A stretch of DNA of 64,000 bases, taken from positions 81,709,235-81,773,234 of the forward strand of contig OY829326.1 in NCBI GenBank assembly GCA_963691655.1, given 5' to 3'. Below, one piece after another: positions 34,807 through 46,177 of this stretch. A program made the translations under genes and the position numbers. The notes below the pieces were generated by a model. That model did not search any database. It was not told where the DNA came from and was given only the letters and a program-made list of their open reading frames with translations. Position 1 is the first letter of the stretch. The number at the start of each line of letters is the position of its first letter. This DNA comes from Toxonevra muliebris. Lineage: Eukaryota > Arthropoda > Insecta > Diptera > Pallopteridae.

Positions 34807-35428
34807 GGCTGTGGTTATATTGCGAGTATAATGGCGAACACCATGAAAGTGTTGTTGCACCGAACACAAAGAGAGAGTCTGTACTCACTCTCGCACCGAA
34901 CACGATATGCTCGGTGTATTGTACTCCAAGCACGCCGAGTATTCAGGGTGGCAATGAGTTATTTTACAAAACAGTATCATTACATATAAAATAGTATTAA
35001 ACAAACGAGTATATTTTAACAAAAAACAACTCTGCAACGAGCTGAATATAACCACCTTGAGCGAGCACGGGAGAAAATGTTTTGTGTTCGTCGAACACCA
35101 ATATAACCAGGCCAAGGTGAATTTATATAAGGTGGGAGCAGCAATACAACAAGTTTACCACGGCAACAACAACAGGGCGTTGTTATTGCGGCGATAATGG
35201 CGGAGCAGTCTGAATGTCAAAATCAGCTGACAAAAGCAGTAGTACAACACAAAAATGACAATGCATCTTTGTTGTTGCGGCCCATATGGCGGTCGAAAAA
35301 AAGTAAACAAACAATCAAAACGTAAACAAACTTCCTCACCACGAAAAAAAAATGGCGCCATAAAAAGGAAGAAGAAGAATGAGTTGCTGGTAACTCCACC
35401 TTATATAAATTCACCTTGAACCAGGCGC
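34807..35428. mobile_element. Harbinger-like MITE (TTA duplication) inside copy C
   Basis: Begins GGCTGTGGTTATATTG and ends, once the inner insertion is removed, CCAATATAACCAGGCGC; flanked by TTA at 34804-34806 and 35429-35431. Comparison with copy A shows an uninterrupted ancestral CTCTTA/CTTG site, which confirms the insertion. No coding capacity. Confidence 0.75.
35113..35418. mobile_element. Inner hAT-like MITE with 8-bp TSD
   Basis: A 306-bp element with ends CAAGGTGAATTTATATAAGG in inverted orientation, flanked by the exact 8-bp duplication AACCAGGC at 35105-35112 and 35419-35426. It inserted into the Harbinger-like MITE. A partial relative of its right end lies at about 33165-33222. 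Confidence 0.85.
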
Positions 35429-35696
35429 TTACTTGTCAAAATGCATCTACCTTCTTAATTCTTCTGCCATGTTCTGTTCCTCACTTTAAACTACTGTTGC
35501 TGTTCTGTTGTTGTTGAGCTGTAAACTTATTTTCAAAATATTTTTTGCTAAAAATGGTAAAATTTAAATATATATAACATACAATGCTATGAAAAGAATT
35601 GTGTGTCGGAGATTAAAATTCCCATTATATCTAGTCGGCCAAAGACTATTTTTAAAATACCAAATATATTTCAATTAATGTGTTACTTTTCATTAA

Positions 35697-36393
35697 GGAT
35701 GTAGTCTGGTGTTCTGGCCTAATATTTAAAGTTATTTCGAGAATTTTTTATTATAACAAAATAAAATACGATCATTTAATTTTTTCTATATGTTATTATT
35801 GACATATTTAACTGTACAAACAAATGTTTTTGGAGTATATTTTACGATATTTTTTTAGTGTTTTTACGTTGAAAGTGGGCTCCTAAAAAATGTGTGGGGC
35901 TGGCCCGGGTGATTATGGTACTTGAAGTCATCTTAAATAAAAAATTTAAATAGATTATTGCTCTGTAGGCTTGTCATTCTAGCAGGTAGTAGATTTTGAT
36001 TAAAAAATAACAAAATGGCCTACTTCCAAATTTTTTTTTTTTTAAATTGTGTTGTTTTTTGTTGAAAATCGTTGTAAAAAATAGGAAATAATGATTAAAA
36101 ATTAACAGTTTCACTACCTGCGAGAGCCATTGACGTGTAAAATATCGCATTAAAAGTTCAGCCCAGTCGGTGCAATAGAATGCTCTCAGACCGCTGAGCC
36201 GGTCAACGGTAAGTTTTAATGACAGATAAAGTTTTCACAGCAGACGCTCTCGACTATCAGCTATAACTTTGCTAATAATTTGAATTTTGGTCTGAAATTT
36301 TTACAGTCTACTTTCAATATATTGTACTTTCGAAATACATTAAAAAAAAAAACAAAAATCCGTTTTTTGACACTCGAACACCAGACTACATCT
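35697..36393. mobile_element. TTAA-flanked MITE, 697 bp
   Basis: GGATGTAGTCTGGTGTTC at the left and AGATGTAGTCTGGTGTTC (inverted) at the right, flanked by TTAA at 35693-35696 and 36394-36397. The TTAA duplication fits piggyBac or Kolobok-type elements. Non-coding. Confidence 0.8.
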
Positions 36394-36559
36394 TTAATAA
36401 ATAGCATTTAATGTTACTTATTATATTGGTTCATTTTTCCCCCATTTGGTACATTTTTTGTAAATATTGGTACAAAATAAAATGAGTAAGTGGCAACCGT
36501 GCGCATCTCGACGAAAACATGTGTATTTGATGACGTAGATGTTGATGTTTACAGTGGAA

Positions 36560-37260
36560 AAAACGCTTTGTGTGTGTGTTTATGAAATTAAGAAAAGTGA
36601 TAAAAACGCCGTTCGAACTGTAAAGTGTTTTTTGTGAAACGGTGCTGTTTTTAATTGTAAAAACAAAAATGGAAAGTGGGGTTTCTTCAGACTTACTAAA
36701 ACCAATGCCGCACAAAAGAAATTTATAGATTTTTGTAGGCGCGTTAGTGAAGTAAAAGTAAAAACTTCATGCATTTGTAGTGCACATTTGTACTTCCGAG
36801 GATTTTGAAGCAAATATGCAGTCTGAAATGGGTAAATTTGAATATTTATTTTATGCTTACTATCTTATCTTTATTTCTCGAAATTATTTACAGAGGGTTT
36901 TCTAAAAAAGGCTAAACTACTTTATGGCACTATTCCGACTGTTTACCGAATCACACTGTTGGCGAAGAAAACATACAAATGGAGAATTACGTATTTGCCT
37001 CTCTTGACGTTACTGCCGATCTACTTCTTCAGCTTGCCGGAAGCAGTTAAAGAAGTCGCATTCAATGGAAGCGATGAATGCTTCACTTTTTGAGAGCTAG
37101 AAATGACGGCAAATATTCCTCTTGTTAGTGATGAGGAACCACCATCTACTTCCACGACGGAGACAATGCTTGACATGTGAGTTAAATGCAATTACATAAA
37201 TACAAATTGTTCAATTTGCAAAATTATTTCAGCGAAAATTTAAGGTTTAAAGTAAATGGG
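36560..37260 (+). pseudogene. Decayed THAP-domain gene
   Basis: Exon-like pieces on the plus strand: 36640-36832 encodes NCKNKNGKWGFFRLTKTNAA, KKFIDFCRRVSEVKV and CICSAH followed, after a one-base frameshift, by TSEDFEANMQSE, which is the C2CH zinc-binding layout of a THAP domain (Cys, FFRL, Cys-x2-Cys-Ala-His). A second piece from about 36893 (EGFLKKAKLLYGTIPTVY) and a third (NIPLVSDEEPPSTSTTETM) follow GT-AG-like gaps. THAP domains occur in P-element-type transposases and in host DNA-binding proteins; I cannot tell which this was. The frameshift and loss of the upstream Cys context argue it is broken. Confidence 0.6.
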
Positions 37261-37845
37261 CTGAAGAAGGCTGAGGAAAAAAATATATAAAAGAACTCGA
37301 CAAATTAACAATTTCTATTCAGAAGACCGAATTCGAAAGAAACAATATGGCTGACAAAATTGAAATGCATTTTTGCAGAAGTGCAGGTAAATTTTTGTCT
37401 TATAAAAACGTTATAAATTTTTTACATTGTACATTTAATTATAGGTTGCTAAGTTGAAGAATGGTTTTAAGCGCAAAATGTGGAAAGAAGCAAATATTGT
37501 AAAGTCGATTACTTTATACTCTACGAGCGCGAAAGCAAAATGCATCGAAAAAATAAAAAAAATATCTTTTCCTGCCACCAGTAACGCAAAACGACAAAAA
37601 TCAAATGATATACATATTACTGCTCAAGCTTTTTATTTCATTTAATAATAATTTTTTGTAAGTATTACAGGCCTAGAGGAAAATCATATGAGAGCAAAAG
37701 TGACATAATTTATTATCTCAGTGTAAGTACGGCACAGGTAATACGGCTTAGAGTGAAAATGAAACAACTTAAAAGTAAGAGCAAAAATTATATAACAATT
37801 ATTTCAGCTCAAAAACAGCATAGTGATTTATTCCGGTTTTGTTCT

Positions 37846-37922
37846 GAGCATATTTCGTTTCACTTTTACTCTGAACATATTTTGATTCGCTTTTGCACTG
37901 AACAATATTGGTGTCGCTTTTG
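37846..37922. repeat. 27-bp degenerate tandem repeat
   Basis: About three units (TTCTGAGCATATTTCGTTTC..., TCTGAACATATTTTGATTCG...) encode, on the minus strand, KSESKYVQS/KSETKYAQN-type nonapeptides within an 83-codon frame (38050-37799). No splice or homology support for a real protein. Confidence 0.5.
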
Positions 37923-38304
37923 GTGTTAAGTAAAATTGTTCCATTTTTTGTGAACTGAGAAGTTCTACCACTTTTCCTCTCATCCTCTTTTATATGGTTT
38001 AGTAATAGCGCAGAAAGAAAATGCAAAGGGAAGAAATGGAAATTAATCACACATTCTTAATAATACCTCACTCCATACATTTATTTGCCCGCATAAAAAT
38101 TTATGATAATACAGAAAGAGAAAAATGTTCATTTCATTTTAAATTATAGTTAGTTCATATTCATGAAAACTTTCTAGACATATGTTTTCATGTCTGCAAA
38201 ATCTATAAACTCATATTCTGATGTATTACAATACATACACAAAGATAAACAAATAAAACTATTTCAAGATTCGAAATCTATTTTTTATTATACAGTGTGA
38301 ATAT

Positions 38305-38365
38305 GACCGAAAAAGATTACCGGTAATTTTTAGTAAAATACCATAGTGACCGATAACTTTCGGTC
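38305..38365. repeat. Short inverted repeat GACCGAAA...TTTCGGTC
   Basis: GACCGAAAAAGATTACCGG pairs with CCGATAACTTTCGGTC with a small loop; probably a remnant foldback element. Confidence 0.5.
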
Positions 38366-38597
38366 TTTTAACATCTGTAGTAATATTTGACTATAATATT
38401 TTTATATTTCTTAGTATTTTCGTACGAAATTAAGTTAAAGTAAACACCCCTAAATATGTGTATTATCGGAACCAATTTTTGATGAAATAGTAAAGCCAAT
38501 TTATTTAGTTTTGAATACTGTGTTACTCAAACAATTTTTATTGGTAAAAATCCAAAGAAGAACTGAAAGATTAAATTTTACTCCGAATTAAAATTAA

Positions 38598-39205
38598 GGG
38601 GTTCTATACGTTTTGGTACGGGAGACTTAGGGCATATTTGTGATTTTTTGGACTATTTGAAATAATTTATTTGAAACTAGCATAACAGGTATACATAGTA
38701 CATATTCTTACGAAAAAAAAGAGTGGTCGGAAATGAAAAAATATTGAAAATTGTAGAAGTTGTAGCTCTTGTCCTGATGCGCGTTTTTTCTGCAAAGTCT
38801 GGCGGTGACCACGATTGAATGCCAACAACTCAACTGTAATCAAAAAGACAAAAAATTTACAGTTGTGTACTACAGCGCCGAGTACTTGAACGAAAAAGTT
38901 AAAAAAATAAACACCTTTTTCTCAAACCATGATCCCAAAAATGTATTTAAAAAAAATTATTAGTTAAGACAAATACTGCACATGAAAAAATGATCGTTCA
39001 AGTACTTCGTATTGAACTAGGAAAAAAATTTAAAAAAAATTAGATGAATTGGTCAAGTAGTTTTTGAGATCTCGCGGTCACCGCAAAGGCATTTTTCAAA
39101 AAACATCATTCGGAGAAAATCACGTTTAAAGTTTTGAGTGCACTTTATTAATGAACAGTAGCACGCTACAAATCGGTTTTGACTCATGAAAACGTATATA
39201 ACCCC
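38598..39205. mobile_element. TTAA-flanked MITE, 608 bp
   Basis: Ends GGGGTTCTATACGTTTT and GGGGTTATATACGTTTT in inverted orientation, flanked by TTAA at 38594-38597 and 39206-39209. No coding capacity was found. Confidence 0.8.
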
Positions 39206-39209
39206 TTAA

Positions 39210-42200
39210 GTTGATGATCTCGAGATCTAAATTGTTTCTCTGAAGTTATATATAAACAGGTTAATGAACAAATGTAGTCATCACAACAACAATGTATATA
39301 GAGACGGGCAAATCAGACGGCACTTTCGGAACCCGCCACAATTCCTCATCAGTGATCTTAGCGATAGTTCTTAATCTTTCAATATCCTATATAAGCTACT
39401 AATATTTGAAATCATAACTCAGAATTACAGATTTGATTCCAAATATCTTCGCTGAATAGGCATATTGAAAGAAACTACCACTACCGTTCTATACACTTAT
39501 GTTGTTGTTTTTTTTTTCTCCCATTGTAGCTAGTCTGCATAACAGTTCGTTATTTGAAAGTCTAGTACATGAGAGTGTGTGTGTATTTGTGAGAAAATGA
39601 TTCTAGGTGTCATTTTTTCTGAAAGGTCCCCATTCCATCAGTTCAAGATAGTTTTTTAGGAGACTATGAAAATTAAATCTAGAGGTTAATTTTCAAAGTC
39701 ATGACTTAAGTTCATGTCAATTTCGTTATTTGAAGTTATATATAAACATTGTTTCTCATTTTCCGTACTTTGATTGATTTGTTTGTTCTACAACGTAGTA
39801 CAATGTAGTTATATTATATTAGTTATATTATTAACGCGTAAACTCGTAAACCGTGTTAAATTTGTAAGTTTACATGGTTGTTGTCGAAAACGCATATTTC
39901 GATAAACGTGTAAATCAGCGCGTAAATCAACTATGTGACAGTTTGATCAAAGTTCCATTTTTGTATTTGGTATTAGAGTTTATTTTTGAGTATTTTTTGT
40001 TTTTCAACCATGCATTGATACACAGCAGCTGTTAATAAATTTGATAAATATAAAAAATCAAAAATGATGGCAAGAAATGAGAAAGCAGCATTACTTCAAT
40101 TTATTGGCGAAACTGCAATAAATGATTTGCTTATGCTGGAAATGTTTGGATCAGAGAATACAGAGAACAGAAAATAAATAAAACAATAAATTTGGTGAAT
40201 AAAGTCAGCCATTTTAATTTGTTGCTTTTTATATATATGGTAGAAAGAGATGCAAAGTATATTTGGTTGAGTTAAAAGACAAATTTTGAAACAATAGATG
40301 AATATGAATCTCAAATTCAGTTTTACATTCTCAATAAAAAAATAGTACTCTGTATACAAATTGCTTTTAGAATTTATTTGATAAAAGTTAAATTTTGATA
40401 GTTTTCTAAAAAAATGTTTGAAAAATGTATAACAAAAAATTTTAATAAAAGATTAATCAGGTCAAATAATATATTACATAGTATTGAAAAAAAAATTAAC
40501 TAAAATCATTTTGTATACAATTTCGCATTTACTCATTCATTTGTAATAAGAAATCAAATAGATTAAATAATATAATTCATAATATTAAAAGAAAGAAATT
40601 TTCTGCAGAACATTTGACAGGTTGAAAGAAAATACGGGGTAAAAAATAGTAGCAAGCAAAAGTGCATTAAAAATGTTGGAGTACAAAAATGAAACAAAAA
40701 TTTTCATCCAGAAACTTTTTTTTTTATTCAAAAAACTAGAAACGTTTTTTTTTTATTTTTTATTAAAAAACAGATGCTAGACTTCGAGACTTCGAAAAAA
40801 TTTCAGAAAAAACATTTTGTGAATACAAAATACCATGAAGGCTAGATAAAAATATTAGTTGGTTTTCACTTATACAAAGACTTAAAATATTTGGCAGAAT
40901 TCTGTAATATCTAAATCCTTTTCTCGACTTTTTTCAATATATTTGGGTTGGCTTAGCTTTTACCGTAAGATTTATAACATTCAAAACATTTTAAATATGT
41001 TATGAGTAAATTATAATAATTGGAACAACCGTAATGACTTATGTAGGAGCTTAAAAATGCAATAACCGTGAATAATCTTAATTTATTTACATTTTATCTG
41101 TTCTTTAAGTTATCAATAATAATAACTAAACTACAAAATACCTGATGACGTAAATAAACAGCACTAGTGTTTATAATGCTTCTGAAGAAGAAGCTGATAG
41201 TAATGAAGAGGATATAGACTTCGACATCGATATGTGATAAATTATTACTCTGTATATTTTTTGTGATCAAAGTGTATAAAATACTCTTTTTCCATTATCT
41301 TATTTTAGTTTTTCTTGTGATTGTATAATTGAGAAATGCTGTGAATTAAAAACTTTAAAAATACATGTATTTAATTAATTTTTTTTAATGCATATATAAA
41401 AAAAATTTGTGTTTAACACTTTTTCTTCATTTTAGCGGATTTTGAAAAACAAAAGTTGGCCACACTGGGTATAAAGTACTGTTCAAAATTATAGCGCACT
41501 TAGTATTCACTGTGCTCAAAGCTGAATAACTTCGACATGAATCTAGAGAAAACCAGCGGGTCTTTTTTTTTGTGAAACTCTATTTTATTCTATATTAGTT
41601 AGAGAAATAAAAATGAGGAATATTTCATTAGGAGCATAAAATTTAGATTTTAGTATGAAGAAGTGTAACCTCTGTATTTCTTAACAAATATCTGATTTTG
41701 GGGATCCCTAATAATATTATCTTAAATTGAAGGATATGTCTAGGAAGTTTTAATTCTAACTTTAAGAACATCAATACAATTGTACTGTGTTCTATAGTTA
41801 TTTCCTTCACGCTGAAGCCACCCCTAAATGTTTCCCGTATTGCTTGATTCGTACAACTATAGAAGCCAAGACAAAATTTGAAAATTTGGCTTACAATGGT
41901 TCGGAGGGTTATCATACTGAGGTGAGTTGTAAGCAAATGTTAATACATTTTTAGAAAGGTTTCAACACCTTGGATCGGCACCATCAAAGGCAATCGGATC
42001 CATTGGGTTATTTCCCAAATGATCTCGATGCAACTTCATCTTAACCGAAGACAACTATACGTTGGACAACATGTTCAAGTACCATGAAATACACATCTCA
42101 AATATAGGCGGACTTCTCCTAATCTTTGCCTTTGTGATCAATTCGTTTGTTGCATCGTGGCATTTTGGTGCATAGTAAGACGTGCGAAATTATGCTTGGA

Positions 42201-42286
42201 TTTTAGTTGCACATTCCATTGTCTGCATCTATTAATCTGTTGGTGGTATAATTCATCATTGCCATTCAATGAATCTTATTGGCTTC
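39210..42286. other. Very AT-rich stretch; one exon-like relic
   Basis: Mostly low-complexity AT DNA. At about 41795-41920 a plus-strand frame reads YFLHAEATPKCFPYCLIRTT then KFENLAYNGSEGYHTE before a GTGAGT donor-like site, and 41957-42170 reads TEDNYTLDNMFKYHEIHISN then a hydrophobic GGLLLIFAFVINSFVASWHF end. The pieces look protein-derived, with a terminal membrane segment, but stops separate them and I do not recognise the family. Confidence 0.35.
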
Positions 42287-42290
42287 TTAA

Positions 42291-42559
42291 CCCTGGAAAT
42301 ACATACATATTTTTTATACGTAAAGGTCATGCTTCGTCGAAATGACGACGGCAATATTCAAAGAGGTCATATACGTGATCTATACACTTTTAACTTTGAA
42401 AGCTGATTGTTTCCCATTATTTGGTTAATTTATCATATAGAAAAACAACAATGTACATTTTTTTTAATAACATTTACTCATAAATTAAATTATTACCAAT
42501 TACTTAGAAAGAAAAATTGTAAGCGTGTCGTCGATTCAACGAAGCATGTCCTTCCAGAG
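42291..42559. mobile_element. piggyBac-like MITE, copy 1
   Basis: Starts CCCTGGAAATACATAC and ends GAAGCATGTCCTTCCAGAG, flanked by TTAA at 42287-42290 and 42560-42563. Same family as 54478-54701 (shared TTTTTTATACGTAAAGGTCA and GATTGTTTCCCATT). Confidence 0.8.
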
Positions 42560-42563
42560 TTAA

Positions 42564-43288
42564 TGCAATTACAACCACAGTTATGTATATAGGAGCCGAA
42601 TTTCAGTGCCTTAAACAAGTGATTAATTGGAACCGTGTCAGATAACTTATTTTTACATCAACCTCCTTTTCTTACCCTTACTTTGGGTATTTTTAGAAAT
42701 CAAGTTTCCAAACTACGTTTCGGTATCAGCCGTAAAAGTTAATTTCGCTAGTTGTTAGTAATCAAAATTGACGATAGCTCAAATGTGAAGTATCATTCAT
42801 AATACCGATTTTAGTTTTCAGGGCAAAACAATAAAAAAACAGTGCAGTTTATTGGATTTTAGTCTTTCTCCAGTAAAAAGTTACAATATAGTCAAAATAG
42901 CAACAATGATTACAATTCTAAAATTGCCACTAAATTTAAAAAAAAAAAAATTAATTTGGAAAATGCAAAAGAAACAGTAAAAAATAACTGGTTGGAACCT
43001 TTATCTCATATTTACAAATACATATTATGTGTTTTGTGGAAACAATTTAATAAAAATCTTAAGACGAATTAAAAACACTTTCACATTAACATTAAAACAG
43101 ATACATAAATTCCAGAAGAGGTTATATAATTAAAACATTAAAATATAAATAAAAAACAAATTTAGGTGCAGTTAGTGCCAGATAATTTAAATTTCAGAAA
43201 ATCAAATTTGAAAAATTAATTTTAGAAATTATGTTGAATATTGTTAAAGAGTGTTGATGCCCGTGTGTTGCCGAACTGCATTCTCAAT
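42564..43288. other. AT-rich flank of the SAM-domain gene
   Basis: No gene or element recognised. Confidence 0.4.
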
Positions 43289-43294
43289 TTTATT
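43289..43294 (-). terminator. Polyadenylation signal for SAM-domain gene
   Basis: TTTATT on the plus strand is AATAAA on the minus strand, 55 bases past the stop codon of the SAM-domain frame; spacing is typical. Confidence 0.5.
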
Positions 43295-43348
43295 TGAAGC
43301 ATGTGGGATTAAGCTGTTTGGCCGATCATAATGTGTTCTTTAGGAATA

Positions 43349-43861
43349 TTAATAAAATAACATTTCACCAGCGCAAACTATCGCTTTCAATATTTGCCGG
43401 ATATCATCGCAGTTTGTAATACCCAAATTTCTTAAGTCACAATAAGTTAAAGAACGAAAGACATCCATGTCAATTTCTTCTTGCTGAAAGAGGCATTTAT
43501 ATTTTGACATGCCCACTCTAGACAAAAACGCAGCTACACGCGGGCATAAAGGCCTTACGGCAACTGGTGACGCCTTACGATAATTCTGGATTTTTTGTGG
43601 TTGCGCGTATATGTTTTTATGGGGCTGTGGTTGCCGATGTTTAAGTGCCATATTACATTGAGGCACATCCAAATGTCTTTGGCGTGGAGAGCAATATGCC
43701 ACTTGCTTTTTCACTTCACATGGCGACAAATACTTCGGGGATTTTGGTTTTGGGCCAACGCCACCAATTTTAAAGGTAAAAACGTTGTTACTTGAAAGTG
43801 GTGTCAGCGGCGTAAGTGGTGATCTTGGATCTGTAAAATATACGGAATGAAGACGAAACAT
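43349..43861 (-). CDS. Small SAM-domain protein (matrimony-like?)
   Basis: A 170-codon minus-strand frame. The last ~65 residues form a SAM domain (VAAFLSRVGMSKYKCLFQQE, then IDMDVFRSLTYCDLRNLGIT and CDDIRQILKAI), ending four residues after GEMLF. The N-terminal half is basic and proline-rich with SPLTPLTPL and KPKSPKYLSP phosphosite-like motifs. SAM domains mediate protein-protein or RNA contacts. Short, C-terminal-SAM layout and S-x-P motifs recall the Polo-binding oogenesis protein Matrimony of Drosophila, but this is only a layout resemblance. A TTTTACAG at about 43827-43834 (minus strand) may be an acceptor, in which case the first ten codons would be replaced by an upstream exon. Confidence 0.75.
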   Translation of the reverse strand: MFRLHSVYFTDPRSPLTPLTPLSSNNVFTFKIGGVGPKPKSPKYLSPCEVKKQVAYCSPRQRHLDVPQCNMALKHRQPQPHKNIYAQPQKIQNYRKASPVAVRPLCPRVAAFLSRVGMSKYKCLFQQEEIDMDVFRSLTYCDLRNLGITNCDDIRQILKAIVCAGEMLFY

Positions 43862-44146
43862 TTTCCTGAATTTAAAAATGTTGCAAACCTCTATAAGCTC
43901 GACTATAACCTTCCATTTCTCTAGGACTTTTTATTATTACCGAATAAATTAAATTAAATACTCAAAAATAAAAGCGACGGCAACATTTTCTTGATTAACA
44001 GTAAATTTTTTATATGACAATTTTAGATTACAACAATACTGACGTAATTGTTGCTATTGAAGTTAAAAGTAATAGATTCATCCTAAAGGAAACAGCTTTA
44101 AAAGAACTAATCAGAGTTGGAAGTTACATATACGTACCTTCAAAAA

Positions 44147-45028
44147 TGTAGGGGTGTGTACCCGGGTATGAGACAGTCGACTTTTTATATCATGCAATTT
44201 CAATATTGCCGATCTGACTACTGTCAAACTTTTGTTTTGACATGACCCAGTTTTTGTGATAACACCGGAGTGAATAGATGTATTGCTTATATCAGCTTAC
44301 ATCGTATGTGAAAATTTATCCCGAAAACTTTTTTTGATTTTTTTCAAAGTGATATATTTTCTAGTGAATGAATTGAAAAACGTGATTGTAATGCAATTAA
44401 CATTTAGTGTTTTTCGTATATTTTTCGATCCAATTTTGGATTATGCCAATATATGGTTGGAAACATTTTTTTTTTTTTTGTTATTCCCGAAATGGCATTG
44501 TTTTCCGGGTATGAGACACCACTTAACTAGTGTTTTGATCCAATTTTTTTGTATTTTTAGCCATGTCAACCCCAAAAAATAAAATCGTCCATGAAATGAA
44601 TTACATGCAAGCAGCCTGTTCATTTAAAGTGTGCAAACATTGCGATAGCGATTTGGATGGAGAAGACGATGACTAAGATGGAGATGATGAATAAAAACTA
44701 CCATTTCTTTTTACCTTAGCCACTGAAGGCTCACAAAATAAATAAATTTATATTTATAGTTATGGGGTTTTTACTTCATATTTTCCAATTTTTAGTGGAT
44801 TTTTGTAGGTGTCTCATCCCCGGGTAGAAATTTTTTTTTGGCAAAAATACACATCGTCAGAAAATTGGTTACAATATTTTGCGTGCCAATGGAATCACTA
44901 TACTTTTTCGGATAAAAAGTGCATATTTTTCTTTCCGACAGTATATAAAGCATCCGATTTGGTTTAACCAGTGAAAATTTATGGCTCAAAAACAAAACCC
45001 GTCTCATACCCGGGAACACTCCCTTACA
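44147..45028. mobile_element. 882-bp element with CCCGGGTATGAGAC ends
   Basis: TGTAGGGGTGTGTACCCGGG (left) is inverted at the right end (TGTAAGGGAGTGTTCCCGGG). The CCGGGTATGAGAC word also recurs internally at about 44506 and, inverted, at 44808-44829. An interior short frame (MNYMQAACSFKVCKHCDSDL, acidic end, two stops) could be the C-terminus of a lost Cys-rich transposase. Superfamily undetermined. Confidence 0.7.
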
Positions 45029-45690
45029 TATTTTTTTTAAGGTTTGAAGTATTATTACTAACGATGGAGGGATCACTGAGGATTTTCTAAACATATCATC
45101 AAGAATATTCACTGAGAACTAACAATAGCGGGAAGATTGTTTGATCACAACGTCTAGGATGTACTGCAAACACTATAGTCTAACTACTGTATCATCTGGA
45201 ATAAGGAATTCATCTGAAACAAGGATGAGGACGGTAAATCTAAAGTTAAATGAATAAAATAAGTGATGGACTTAAAAAAGACTTATTTCATCCAATTTTT
45301 ATAAGTAAACATCTGTAATCTATATAGCGGCGGTATAAACAAATTTTACATAGGAGTGAAATGGCAAATTATTTCATCCCATTCCTAAAAGATCGCTTTT
45401 TTACCTTATGCCCAATAAACGTCATTGCAGCCAGTGCTGTAGTCAGAAAAAAAATTTGGGGGATCCTTTAAAAAAAAAAGAAAAAAGTTATTTTATTTAG
45501 TCGAATCGAAAAAAAGTATTATAAGCTGAGAAGGAACATTCCCAATGGCATGGCATAATTAGACACACGCGTGGATCTTGTTTGCCAAAGAGTTGCATAA
45601 GAAGCTGAGCGCAGTTTGTTTAAGTTAAATATTCGTTATATATTTGGAAAAAAAATTTGCGAATTTGGATGCGAATATGAATGTTAAGTA

Positions 45691-45730
45691 GTTACGACAC
45701 TTCTCACCATGAGATGAAAAGTGTCGTAAC
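45691..45730. repeat. 40-bp hairpin GTTACGACACTTCTC
   Basis: GTTACGACACTT pairs with AAGTGTCGTAAC around CTCACCATGAGATGA. A third related word, AGTTATGACACTTCTCATCT, lies at about 45914-45935, so 45690-45940 may be a small decayed inverted-repeat element. Confidence 0.6.
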
Positions 45731-46177
45731 TTTCAAAACATAGTTTTGAGATAATCGCATTTCTTTTCTAAGAGACTGCATGTTTCAGGGGGTGGAAAAC
45801 TGTTGTCGGCTAAAAAGCGCTTAAATGATATGCGATTGAAGTGCCGGCAGTTTTTCATTGAAAAGAACGGTTAAAAATGAAATTCAATCATAACCAGAAA
45901 TTGTCATTTTGGAAGTTATGACACTTCTCATCTCATGGTGCGATATGTGATTTCATGACTATATCTGCTATGGGTTCCAAGTGTATTCAAGCGCATGAGA
46001 GACAGCCATGGTAATAATCTTATCAATCTTATTTTTGGCCTGATATTTACTAATAATAATGTTTATGAGTATATAAAATTATGATCATATATGTAATATA
46101 TACCAAGTTATACCCTTTTCGATGTATCATTTTTATGGAAGGTGGGCGTGGTAAAATTCCGCTCGTTATAGTTTTTA

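Larger units (their letters stand above)
34510..35472. mobile_element. hAT-like MITE, copy C, interrupted
   Basis: Collinear with copy A from about position 9135 to the right end (shared ATTATAAATTTTATCTATAAT, AAGTTCCTCTTA, AAAATGCATCTACCTTC, TTCTGCCATG), but its left terminus is missing and it is split by an insertion of 34807-35428 after CTCTTA. Confidence 0.75.

Noticed and set aside
37799..38050. 83-codon minus-strand frame with nonapeptide repeats
   Set aside because: Frame arises from a 27-bp tandem repeat in AT-rich DNA without splice or homology evidence.
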